Positions 1 through 8,169 of a stretch of 64,000 nucleotides of DNA are shown here, piece after piece (within the stretch, counting starts at the first letter, position 1; each line of letters opens with the position of its first letter). Under the pieces are notes generated by a model. That model saw nothing but the letters and a program-made list of their open reading frames with translations, did not search any database and was not told the origin of the DNA. This DNA is from Sphingomonas parapaucimobilis NBRC 15100 (GTDB lineage: Bacteria; Pseudomonadota; Alphaproteobacteria; Sphingomonadales; Sphingomonadaceae). The DNA is taken from assembly GCF_000787715.1 (NCBI RefSeq), contig NZ_BBPI01000097.1, forward strand, positions 1 to 64,000, read 5' to 3'. The translations under genes and the position numbers were made by a program.

Positions 1-65
1 ATCTTTTTTCCTATCCGAGGCAGTGGCCAAGCAGCCGCTCGCCCACCCCCTGAGAGGATGCCTTC

Positions 66-1598
66 ATGCATCGTGGAGCCTTGCTCGCGATCGGCCTTTG
101 CGCGCCCCTGCCGGTCGCCGCGCAAACCACCCCCGTCCCCGCCCCCGCCATCGCACAGCCCGATGAGGATGTCGCACGCCTGACCCGCCTCGTCGAACAG
201 CAACAGGCGCAGATCGAGCGGCTGGAAGCCCGGCTGGCGGCGGTCGAAGGCGGCAAGCCCCAGGCGCTCGCCGCCGCCCCGCTCGGCCAGCCGCTGCCCA
301 GCGACGCGCATCCCCTCACCCCGCCGCAGATCACGGCACAGGCCAGGCAGGCTGTTCGTACGCCCGCGCCGCTCGGCCAGTCGCTGCCCAGCGATGCACA
401 CCCGCCCTCGCTCGACGCGCGTCTGGCGCGGATCGAGAAGGCGCAGAACGAAGGCGTGCATGTCGACTGGTCGAAGGGCACGCCGGAGTTCACCAGCGCG
501 GACGGCAAATTCTCGTTCCGCCCGCGCGGCCGTATCCTGGTCGACCTTGCGACCACGACCGGCAGCACGCTCCCGAGCCGGAACATCACCGCCACCACCG
601 CTCGCTCGCTGCGCCTGGGTTTCGAGGGATCGATCGGATCACACCTCTCCTATCTGCTCGAGGGCGATTTCGCCGACAACGACCCGGCGATCAAATCCGC
701 CTATCTCGCCTGGACGACCGGCTTTCTGGGACAACAGGCCGAGTTCGCGCTGGGCAACCGCCTGAACGATCGCGGGCTGGACGGGTCGAGCGGCACCATC
801 TCGGTCCCCTTCATGGAACGCAATTTCGTCGGCGCAGGGATCATCCCCGTGCGCGGCTTCTTCGGACTGGGCGCGGCCGCCCGCGTATACGGCGATGGCT
901 GGCATGTCGGGGTGCAGGTGTCGGGCGACGACATCAGCAATCCGGGCACGGAAAGCGACGGCCTGACCATCGCGGGGCGTGCGCATTGGAACCCGGTCAA
1001 GACCGCCGGCTGGCTGGTCCATCTGGGCCTCTGGGGCTTTCGCGAGACGATCGCCGCCGATGCGACCCGCCCGACGCGCAGCATCGCGGTCGGCGGCTTC
1101 TTCAACGACAATCTCCGCATCGTACCGGGCACGTTCACCGGCGCGCGGACGGGTGAAGGCTATGGCTTCGAGCTGGGCACCTTCCACAAGTCGCTCTGGG
1201 CCTATGGCGAATATGGCAAGCGGCGGATCGAGAACCGCGCGGGCGCCTCGACCGACCAGTCGGCCTGGGCGGTACAGGCGGGCTGGTTCCTGACCGGCGA
1301 GACCCCGCCCTATCTGACGCGCGGCGGCGTATGGAGCCGCCCCAAGGTGCTGCGTCCCTTCACCTCGGGCGGGCGCGGCGCGATCGAGCTTGCCACCCGT
1401 TACGAGGAACTGGATTACAGTGACAATCCTACGGCCGGACGCGGCACCGCGCTGACGCTGGGCATCAACTGGTATCTCAACAATTTCGTCCGGCTGCAGG
1501 TGAACGCGATCGACTGGACCATTGCCAATCCCGTCCAGCTCCGTGGAGCCAAGGACCACGGCCAGACCCTGATCGGGCGCGCCCAGATCGCCTTTTGA
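66..1598 (+). CDS. Phosphate-selective porin O/P family outer-membrane porin
   Basis: 510 residues. An N-terminal signal peptide ends near residue 20 (LPVAAQ). A short coiled-coil stretch follows (residues about 35-62, EQQQAQIERLEARLAAVEG), then a proline-rich linker containing a duplicated segment, then a beta-barrel ending in F (RAQIAF). The barrel shows the OprO/OprP-type opening FSFRPRGRILVDLA at about residue 150. The family forms trimeric anion channels in the outer membrane, often for phosphate or pyrophosphate. The start is supported by GAGAGGATG about 8 bases upstream. No transport partner lies next to it, so the substrate is not clear from context. Confidence 0.85.
   Translation: MHRGALLAIGLCAPLPVAAQTTPVPAPAIAQPDEDVARLTRLVEQQQAQIERLEARLAAVEGGKPQALAAAPLGQPLPSDAHPLTPPQITAQARQAVRTPAPLGQSLPSDAHPPSLDARLARIEKAQNEGVHVDWSKGTPEFTSADGKFSFRPRGRILVDLATTTGSTLPSRNITATTARSLRLGFEGSIGSHLSYLLEGDFADNDPAIKSAYLAWTTGFLGQQAEFALGNRLNDRGLDGSSGTISVPFMERNFVGAGIIPVRGFFGLGAAARVYGDGWHVGVQVSGDDISNPGTESDGLTIAGRAHWNPVKTAGWLVHLGLWGFRETIAADATRPTRSIAVGGFFNDNLRIVPGTFTGARTGEGYGFELGTFHKSLWAYGEYGKRRIENRAGASTDQSAWAVQAGWFLTGETPPYLTRGGVWSRPKVLRPFTSGGRGAIELATRYEELDYSDNPTAGRGTALTLGINWYLNNFVRLQVNAIDWTIANPVQLRGAKDHGQTLIGRAQIAF
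276..404 (+). repeat. Direct repeat inside the porin linker
   Basis: Two copies of a 39-base unit at 276-314 and 366-404 encode APLGQPLPSDAHP and APLGQSLPSDAHP, 90 bases apart and in frame. They lie between the coiled coil and the barrel. This looks like an internal duplication lengthening a periplasmic linker. Confidence 0.8.
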
Positions 1599-2172
1599 CG
1601 GCACGGAGCGCAAGCGCGAGCTATCGCCGACCGTGACGTGCCCGAACTGGACGAATGCCTTATGAAACGGGCGAGCTGTACCGGCTGAGAAGCCCGACCC
1701 GATCGCCCTGCCGCCGCACCCTGCAGCACGACGCCGTCCGCCAGATAACGCGCCAGCCGCGCCCAGGCCAGGGTCGGGTCGAAAAGCACGCGGAGCAGGT
1801 CAACACCCGGTACAGCCCGGTTTTCGCCCCCTGCGGTCAACGGCAGCCGCCCGTCACTCTCGAACAAGTCGCGTGCCGATCGGCATCCCCGCCTGGTCGC
1901 GCACAATGATTAACCCCGCCTGATGGTGGAGCTGCCCCGGCATCGAAAGCGCGGCCTTCCCTGTATGCCAGAGCGGGGTTCGCAACGATATGCACCATCC
2001 ATCAGGAGTCAAATCCCGACATGGGACCGACGTGATCCGAAGGGCATCGCCGGTCGCGACCCGAAACAGCTCCCGCCCAATGGCTGGCACCTCCCCCTAT
2101 CTTCACAAACACGGAAAGGGCCCGCCTCAAAATCGTGGACCGTGCGTTGGACCTAGGAAGAAGGAGAAGGTC
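1599..2172. other. 574-base gap without a convincing gene; possible decayed minus-strand gene
   Basis: No intact gene is seen between the porin and the small acidic protein. On the minus strand two reading frames (about 2090-1854 and then about 1906-1650) carry protein-like sequence that would join by a frameshift; the second piece contains VDLLRVLFDPTLAWARLARY. That piece faintly recalls the MmyB-type ligand-binding domain of XRE regulators, but the likeness is weak. The last part of the gap should hold the promoter of the gene starting at 2173. Confidence 0.3.
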
Positions 2173-2415
2173 ATGTCCCAGGAAGTCCCCACGGCCCCAG
2201 AACCTGCCAGCTTTGCCGATCTGCCTATCCAGCCGACCGGATCGGGCGTGCAGGATCTCGAGATCGCCTATGAGCAGATGCAACTGGCCAATGGCGACGC
2301 CGCATCGGCGGACGAACCGCGGGGCCAGGGCGTCGAGGGCGTTTCCCGCCACGACACCGTGATGCCGATCGAGGATGAGGAAGCCGCGATCATCAGCGCC
2401 GCCCATCCGAGCTGA
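2173..2415 (+). CDS. Small acidic hypothetical protein
   Basis: 80 residues, beginning MSQEVPTAPEPASFADLP, with a strong ribosome site (AAGGAGAAGG) just before the ATG, which decides this start over longer readings of the frame. It is rich in Ala, Glu, Asp and Pro, has no cysteine, signal peptide or membrane segment, and is probably largely disordered and cytoplasmic. No family is recognised. It stands alone, about 100 bases before pncA. Confidence 0.65.
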   Translation: MSQEVPTAPEPASFADLPIQPTGSGVQDLEIAYEQMQLANGDAASADEPRGQGVEGVSRHDTVMPIEDEEAAIISAAHPS

Positions 2416-2520
2416 CCACGCACCGGGTCCGCTGCATCGGCCCCTATGGCTACGTCGCGCCGACGCTGGCCTTAGGGTTCCTCCCATCGTAAACCGCGTC
2501 CGCTTGCAAGGGAGACGCAG

Positions 2521-3216
2521 ATGGGCACCCAGCCTTTGACGGACGATCAGGCCATCATGGGGTCGGACGCCTTGATCGTCGTCGATCCGCAGATCGATTT
2601 CTGTCCCGGCGGCCGGTTGGCCGTGGCGGGTGGCGACGAGATAATGGCGGATATCGGCGCGCTCGCCTCGCGTTTTCGCCACGTCGTCGTCACGCAGGAC
2701 TGGCACCCCGCCGGACATCTGTCTTTTGCGAGCAGCCATCCCGGTCGGCAGCCGTTCGACAGCATATCAATGCCTTATGGCGAACAGGTGTTATGGCCCG
2801 ATCACTGCATCCAGGGAACGGCCGGAGCCGAATTCCATCCCGGCGTGCAAGGCGCGATCGACCGTGCCGACCTCATCATCCGGAAAGGCTGTAATCCGCA
2901 GGTCGATTCCTATTCGGCCTTTTATGAGAATGACCAGACGACGAAGACCGGCCTTGCGGGCTATCTCCGTGACAAACAGGTCCGACGATGCGTGTTTGTC
3001 GGGCTGGCCTATGATTTCTGCGTGGCCTGGTCGGCCCTGGATGCCCGGCGCGAGGGTTTTGAGGCCGTCGTCCTGAAGGATCACACAAGGGCAATCGGCA
3101 TGCCGCTTGGCGACGGGACGACGATCGACGAAGCAGAGGCACGGTTCCGCGCCGCCGATGTCCGGTTCATCGGGCGGGTAGCTTGGTCCCCAGCAGCACC
3201 AGACGATCGCCCGTAA
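2521..3216 (+). CDS. pncA: Nicotinamidase (PncA)
   Basis: 231 residues of the isochorismatase-like hydrolase fold. It deamidates nicotinamide to nicotinate for NAD salvage in the cytoplasm. The triad is visible: Asp22 in VVDPQIDFCPGG, Lys in IIRKGCNP, and Cys in GLAYDFCVAWSAL; the metal-binding residues lie in TQDWHPAGHLSF. AAGGGAGA precedes the ATG; a second ATG at codon 13 is possible. The 3' end overlaps the convergent cupin gene by 50 bases. Confidence 0.93.
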   Translation: MGTQPLTDDQAIMGSDALIVVDPQIDFCPGGRLAVAGGDEIMADIGALASRFRHVVVTQDWHPAGHLSFASSHPGRQPFDSISMPYGEQVLWPDHCIQGTAGAEFHPGVQGAIDRADLIIRKGCNPQVDSYSAFYENDQTTKTGLAGYLRDKQVRRCVFVGLAYDFCVAWSALDARREGFEAVVLKDHTRAIGMPLGDGTTIDEAEARFRAADVRFIGRVAWSPAAPDDRP

Positions 3217-3682
3217 TCCCGAACCAGTGCGGCACCCCCGCAGGGAGCAACAACACATCGCCGGGTCGCAGGGGGCGCGTCGTACCCCCCTCGATCCGCT
3301 CACCCTCGATCAGGTCGGCGCGGCGCGTGGCCGGCGCGACGAGGGTGCCGCCGGAGATCAGCGTACCGACCCCTTCCAACACGATGGCATATTCCGCTTC
3401 TGCCGGATGAACCGCCGGACGGCCAGGCTTCTTCCATATTTCGATCGCAGCGACACGCGCGCCGTCGCGGAGCAACGGACGCCATGCAAAGCCCTGGCCC
3501 GGCTTCATGCCGGCCAGCATCGCTGCGATCTGCGTACGGACATCGCTGGCACTCGCCAGATCGGGCGCGCCGGGACCGGCGGGAACGTTCCCCGATTGCG
3601 CCGTCGCGCCGGTCGACGCCACTGCGCCCGCCAGCAGCACCGCCGCCATAGCGGCAGACATTTTTCTGATGGAACTCCGCAT
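3167..3682 (-). CDS. Secreted cupin-domain protein
   Basis: 171 residues with a signal peptide (AMAAVLLAGAVASTGATAQ) and a single C-terminal cupin barrel at about residues 85-168. Cupin motif 1 contains HPAEAEYAIVLEGVGTLI and motif 2 contains LRPGDVLLLPAGVPHWF. The motifs allow metal binding, but the substrate is unknown. It follows the PnuC-type permease gene on the same strand after 82 bases and may be the last gene of that transcript. Its tail overlaps pncA on the other strand. Confidence 0.8.
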   Translation of the reverse strand: MRSSIRKMSAAMAAVLLAGAVASTGATAQSGNVPAGPGAPDLASASDVRTQIAAMLAGMKPGQGFAWRPLLRDGARVAAIEIWKKPGRPAVHPAEAEYAIVLEGVGTLISGGTLVAPATRRADLIEGERIEGGTTRPLRPGDVLLLPAGVPHWFGITGDRLVLLGTKLPAR

Positions 3683-3764
3683 CTTACAACCCCTCCCTGT
3701 TATCGGATCGTTGTTGCATCAAGAGGCGACCGGGGCAACAGGCCCGCACCCGATGCCCCATCCG

Positions 3765-4325
3765 TCATTCCCGAGACGCGGCCTTACGCCAATCACGATA
3801 GCCGATAACCGCAAGGCCAATCATCACCGCGTACAGCCCTGCGGTCAGCATCAGGCCCTTGAAGACGAACATGCCGACATAGACAATATCGACCGCGATC
3901 CAGAGCAGCCAGTTCTCGCGGTGCCGCCGCGCCGTCCAATATTGCGCGACCAGGCTGAAACTGCTGAGCGTCGCGTCCAGCCATGGCAACGCCGCATCGG
4001 TGTGGTGGCTGGTGAACCAGCCGATCGCGAGCGCCCCCAGCGCGCCGATCGCCAGCCCCGCCCCGGCTTGTGGGCGTGTCAGAGGCTTGACGACGACCGC
4101 GCCGGTGGCGTTCCGGCTCCGGCGCCAGACGATCCAGCCATAGACGATACCGATGCCGAACACCGCCTGCAGCGCCATGTCGGCATAGAGCCGTATGTCG
4201 AGGAACAGTTTGAAATACAGCGCGCAGGCGACGAGGTTCAGCGGCCAGCAAAAGACGTTGCGCCGCGCCGTCAGCCAGATCGCCAGGAAACTGATCGCGA
4301 CCGCCGCGATCTCCAATGCCGTCAT
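3765..4325 (-). CDS. pnuT: PnuC/PnuT-type vitamin permease, probably for thiamine
   Basis: 186 residues, about the usual PnuC length, with some seven hydrophobic segments and the family's C-terminal pattern (SFSLVAQYWTARRHRENW, WIAVDIVYVGMFVFKGL). PnuC proteins carry nicotinamide riboside across the inner membrane by facilitated diffusion and depend on a kinase for trapping; the PnuT branch carries thiamine. The TPP riboswitch and receptor upstream point to thiamine here. The ATG overlaps the kinase stop codon (ATGA), which decides this start. Riboside specificity cannot be excluded by reading alone. Confidence 0.82.
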   Translation of the reverse strand: MTALEIAAVAISFLAIWLTARRNVFCWPLNLVACALYFKLFLDIRLYADMALQAVFGIGIVYGWIVWRRSRNATGAVVVKPLTRPQAGAGLAIGALGALAIGWFTSHHTDAALPWLDATLSSFSLVAQYWTARRHRENWLLWIAVDIVYVGMFVFKGLMLTAGLYAVMIGLAVIGYRDWRKAASRE

Positions 4326-5479
4326 GACAGGTCCAGCTCGCCGCGAAGGCGAGCGAGGAAATCCTGCCCCGCGAACGATTGAAACCATTCGGCATGGCCC
4401 AGAAGATATCCCTCCCACGCCAGCAATGCCGCATCGGCATCCCCGACCACCCCGGCAAAATAGTCGATCTCCGACAAGGCGAACTCGATATGGACCAGCG
4501 GCAGCAACCGGACGATCACCTCCTTCATGACGGCATCGAGCCGGCGGAGCGTTTCATACCCGGCGATCAGGGACAGAGCGGCCACGGGGTCGCCGATGTG
4601 GTCATCCCGCCGCTCCCCCAGCTCCAACCAGGCAAAGGCCGTCCGCTCGATCGCGGTCGCCAGTTCATGCACCGCACAGGTCCGGTCGGCCAGCCCGAAG
4701 TCGAACACGGTTTCGACCCCGCCATCCGCGGACCAGAGCAGATTGGAGGGATGCCAGTCATTATGCGTCCACAAGGGCTTTTGACGGGCCAACCCAGGCG
4801 CAAGCCCTTCTCCCAATGTGGCAAACAATGATGCCAAGCCGTTATACCAATTTCTTTTCTTGAGAAACTCGGCAAGCGCTGGCCGGCCATTGATATAGGC
4901 CTGAGCCGCCGCTATCGGATCGGCAGTTGACAGGATCGAGAAGCTTGCGACCAGAGGCTGGACGGCACGTGCCGGGGCGTCATAGCCTTCGGAGGCGCGA
5001 TGCAATTGCGCCAGTGCGACACCGGCGGCACGGGCGTGATCGCCGGTCTGAAAAGGGGTCCAGGACAATCGATCCCGATACAGATCCTCTCCGAGCGCCT
5101 GACGGTGAAGCTCGTAGGTCCAGTCGCCCCGTGCGATCGCGCTCGCTCCCTCCCCGGTACGCAGCAGGTCGGGCACCGGCATCCCGGCGGCGGCGAGATG
5201 GGCGATGAAGCCATGCTCCTCGGCCAGTCCCGCCACGCTCCGCACCCGGCGATCATGCCGCTTCAAAAGAAGCGAGCCGCCGCTCGTATGGATCAGCGTG
5301 GCGGCGGAAAAGGGACGCGGCGAATGCCAGTGCAGCGCCTCGAGCGCGGACGCATCTGGAAAGCTCGCCAGCACCGCCGCCGCTTCATCGGGCGTGATCG
5401 CGGGCCAGGTGGGGGCCTCCATCGCCAGCCCCATGCCGTGGACACGGTGCGCCCCGGCCGGATCGCCTGCCCCGATCAT
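4322..5479 (-). CDS. APH-fold kinase, candidate thiamine kinase
   Basis: 385 residues of the aminoglycoside phosphotransferase/choline kinase fold. The catalytic loop THNDWHPSNLLW and the metal-binding segment VFDFGLADR are intact, so it is likely an active small-molecule kinase. It starts 2 bases after the TonB receptor stop and overlaps the permease start, all behind one TPP riboswitch. The known thiamine kinase ThiK/YcfN has the same fold, so phosphorylating imported thiamine is the simplest role. This rests on context. Later in-frame starts exist at 5434 and 5422. Confidence 0.72.
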   Translation of the reverse strand: MIGAGDPAGAHRVHGMGLAMEAPTWPAITPDEAAAVLASFPDASALEALHWHSPRPFSAATLIHTSGGSLLLKRHDRRVRSVAGLAEEHGFIAHLAAAGMPVPDLLRTGEGASAIARGDWTYELHRQALGEDLYRDRLSWTPFQTGDHARAAGVALAQLHRASEGYDAPARAVQPLVASFSILSTADPIAAAQAYINGRPALAEFLKKRNWYNGLASLFATLGEGLAPGLARQKPLWTHNDWHPSNLLWSADGGVETVFDFGLADRTCAVHELATAIERTAFAWLELGERRDDHIGDPVAALSLIAGYETLRRLDAVMKEVIVRLLPLVHIEFALSEIDYFAGVVGDADAALLAWEGYLLGHAEWFQSFAGQDFLARLRGELDLS

Positions 5480-5481
5480 GC

Positions 5482-7782
5482 TCAGAAAGCGCGCGACACG
5501 GTGGCGACCACCGCTGCACCGCCGCCGACATAATAGCCTGGCGCATTGCCCGTAATGACCGTGCCACCGCGCCCGATCGTATCGCGGGCATTGGTCGTCA
5601 CGGCCTGCACGCCCGCCAGGACATGCGGATTGGTGACGTTAATCGCATTCAGGCGCAAGTCGGTCCGCTTGCCGTCGAGCCAGTCGGCCAGATGGATACC
5701 GATCGCCAGATCCAGCGTCGCATAGCCGGGAATGCTCTCGTCATTCATGAAGGTCGCATATTGGCGACCGACATATTTGCCCGCGATGCTGCCGAAGAAC
5801 AGCCCGTCGTCATAGGTGCCGCCGCCGCCGACCTGGACGGTCGGGCTGGACACCGCGCGCTTGCCCTGCGTCGGCAGCAAGTCCATGCCGACCGGCAGAT
5901 CATCGTCGATCCGCGCGCGGAGATATTCGCCCGAGATATAGACGCTGACGCCCCTGGCCGGGCGATAGTCGATCTCGGCGTCGACGCCATAAGAGGTCTG
6001 TCCCCCGGCATTCAGCGTGGTGTTGACCAGCGCACCGCCATTGTCGACGACGGTCGCCAACTGTCGGTTGCGGAACTTGTAGTGGAAGCCGGTGACGGAC
6101 GCCGACAGGCTGGGGCCGATATAGCGATAGCCCAGTTCCTGCGACACCGAATACTCGTTCTTTACAGCTTCTGTGCCGCGCGTTGTGACCACGCCGCCAT
6201 AATAGCTGTCATACAGCGTAAATTCGTTGGGCGCGCGGAAATTGGTGGTGATGTTGGCGAACAGCTGCTGCCGATCATCGATGTCGTAATGGACGGCGGC
6301 GCGCGGCAAGGCGACGAAGCTGTTGCGGCGGACTTCGCTTTGCGGCCCAGGCAGATAGTTTCGGCCATTGCGCAGCAGGTTGACGCCCTTGAACCCGATA
6401 TCGACGGTCAGGCGCGGGGTCAGCGTGATGCTGTCGGCCAGAAAGACGCTCTTCGTCACGGTGACGGTGCGCTGGTTCTCATAGGCGAGCAGGCGGCCGT
6501 CGGCGGTGCGGATCGCCCGGCTGCGATAGCCCCAGCGGTCGACGGGGCGGCCCTCCGCGTCGATCGCGCTATAGGTCTGCGTCACCCGGTCGGTGCCGTA
6601 ATCGAACCACAGCCCCCCGGTCAGCCGGTGGATGCCAGCCTGCAAGGTCAGCCTGGCGACCTGCCCCGCCCGCATCTGGTCGCCCGTATAATTGCCCAGC
6701 ACCGTCGCCACGCCGTCCACGGCCCCGGGCAATAGGATCGGCTGGGTCAGTTCCTCATTGCCCAGGAAGTTGCCGGTCGTCGCCAGCTGGGCGCCATAAG
6801 GCGAATTGCCATAGCCGAACTGGAGATAGCTCGTGCTGTCGAAGGTCAGTCGGTCGGACAGCACCAGATGCACCGGTGCCGAGGCATAGAGGTTGCGGAA
6901 CGGCGCGCGGTACAGTTCCCAGTAATTGGTGTCGCCCGGCGTATAGCGCGCGTCGTAATTGAACCCGCGCCCTTGCGCCTGCCATTCCGCCAGCGTCGGG
7001 CTGGGATAAGCGGACGAATTGGCGTCATTGTACGACAGCGCCAGGCTGGCGCGATTGCCGTTCCCCCATTCGCGTAGCAGCTTGGCATCGACATGCTGGC
7101 GCATGTCATATCCCGCCCCCCGCCAATTGTCCGCGCGCGTGTTGGAATAAGAGACGAACGCCTTCAGGCCCGTGCTCCCGATCTCTCCCGTATCGACCCG
7201 GACGAAGACGCGGCGCATGTCATAGGAACCCAGCGCCAGGTCGGCGAGCAGCTGCCGCGTGGCCTTGGGATCGTCCAGGCTCAGCGACAGCAATCCACCC
7301 GCGCCCACGACGGTCGGTGCATCGAGATCCACCGATCCCGGCGACAGCGCGATGCGGCGCAGATTTTCGGTATCGGCGAATTGCGACGGATAGGCGTAAT
7401 AATAACCGATATCATTCTGCGGCGCCCCTTCCATCAGCACGCCGATCTCGTCCTGCCCCAGGCCGCGTAGCGTCAGGCTGGAGCTGGTCGACAGGCCGTA
7501 AGGATCGCTGGAGGCGACGTTCGCGCCGGGCAGCAGATTGACGAGTTGAAAGGCGTTCTGGGTCGGGGCCTGCTTGACGATGAAGTCTGTCGCGACCTCG
7601 CTCACCGCGCGGGGATCGGTCTGATCGGGCAGCAAGCCTTCGGGATCGCGGTGGCCGATCACCCGGATATCGGCCGAGGCATCGGCAGTTTGCTGCGCCG
7701 AGACGGCCACCGGCCATGCGGCGGACAGCATCAGGACAGCAAGGCGGATCATCGTCTGATCGCGCGAAATCACAACCGGCAT
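5482..7782 (-). CDS. TonB-dependent outer-membrane receptor, probably for thiamine
   Basis: About 766 residues: signal peptide (LAVLMLSAAWPVAVSAQQ), plug domain with SLTLRGLGQDEIGVLMEGAPQ, and a beta-barrel ending in aromatic Phe (VSRAF). It would bring a scarce ligand across the outer membrane using TonB energy. The TPP riboswitch directly upstream identifies thiamine or a derivative as the likely ligand. ATG at 7782 has GAAGAG upstream; GTG at 7797 and ATG at 7752 are alternatives. First gene of the receptor-kinase-permease unit. Confidence 0.88.
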   Translation of the reverse strand: MPVVISRDQTMIRLAVLMLSAAWPVAVSAQQTADASADIRVIGHRDPEGLLPDQTDPRAVSEVATDFIVKQAPTQNAFQLVNLLPGANVASSDPYGLSTSSSLTLRGLGQDEIGVLMEGAPQNDIGYYYAYPSQFADTENLRRIALSPGSVDLDAPTVVGAGGLLSLSLDDPKATRQLLADLALGSYDMRRVFVRVDTGEIGSTGLKAFVSYSNTRADNWRGAGYDMRQHVDAKLLREWGNGNRASLALSYNDANSSAYPSPTLAEWQAQGRGFNYDARYTPGDTNYWELYRAPFRNLYASAPVHLVLSDRLTFDSTSYLQFGYGNSPYGAQLATTGNFLGNEELTQPILLPGAVDGVATVLGNYTGDQMRAGQVARLTLQAGIHRLTGGLWFDYGTDRVTQTYSAIDAEGRPVDRWGYRSRAIRTADGRLLAYENQRTVTVTKSVFLADSITLTPRLTVDIGFKGVNLLRNGRNYLPGPQSEVRRNSFVALPRAAVHYDIDDRQQLFANITTNFRAPNEFTLYDSYYGGVVTTRGTEAVKNEYSVSQELGYRYIGPSLSASVTGFHYKFRNRQLATVVDNGGALVNTTLNAGGQTSYGVDAEIDYRPARGVSVYISGEYLRARIDDDLPVGMDLLPTQGKRAVSSPTVQVGGGGTYDDGLFFGSIAGKYVGRQYATFMNDESIPGYATLDLAIGIHLADWLDGKRTDLRLNAINVTNPHVLAGVQAVTTNARDTIGRGGTVITGNAPGYYVGGGAAVVATVSRAF

Positions 7783-7827
7783 CGTCTCTTCGTCCACTTC
7801 ACGGAGGGACGACGGAGGAACCGCGCA

Positions 7828-7918
7828 CCCTCCCTACGCCGGTATGACCCGGATCAGGTTCAGCGGGTCATGGGCTGCTGCCCATCTCTCAACCGCGCAT
7901 CAGCGGCCCCCCGGGGAT
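7828..7918 (-). promoter_or_regulatory. TPP riboswitch (THI box)
   Basis: Read on the minus strand, the segment contains the thiamin-box core elements TTGAGAGATG, GAACCTGATCCGGGTCATAC and CGGCGTAGGGA in the right order, closed by a G-rich 5' arm near 7918. It lies about 45 bases before the receptor start. Binding of thiamine pyrophosphate would repress the receptor-kinase-permease unit. Downstream CCTCC and CCCTCC stretches can pair with the aptamer's 3' GGAGGG and may form the expression platform. Confidence 0.93.
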
Positions 7919-8002
7919 GGCGCCGTCTAGGCGGTTATGCGTCGCGTGCAAATGCTTATCGCGCCTGGCGTTGCCAGAAGTCCTTGCTGACCCATGGCGA
8001 GC

Positions 8003-8053
8003 GGGGATATCCCTGGACCATGCTCCGCATGGCCCCTCCCCCTACCGGGGAGC
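8003..8053. repeat. Cluster of three short palindromes
   Basis: Three perfect inverted repeats follow each other: GGGATATCCC at 8004-8013, CCATGC-TCC-GCATGG at 8018-8032, and CTCCCC-5-GGGGAG at 8036-8052. They sit in the divergent promoter region between the thiamine riboswitch and the DUF885 gene. They resemble a REP-type intergenic element, but copies elsewhere cannot be checked here. Confidence 0.5.
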
Positions 8054-8169
8054 AATGACGGTAGAACCGCACCTGTGGAATAGCATCGGCTGCGCGAAAG
8101 CCCCGCTTGCCCAGCAGCCACTTTGTCGCCTAGCTTCCCGTAACTAGCGTTATAAAGGGGGAAATCGAC

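Noticed and set aside
2113..2148. EcfG-type general stress promoter before the small acidic protein
   Set aside because: GGAAA and CGTT occur but are 27 bases apart, too far for the GGAAC-N16/17-CGTT pattern.
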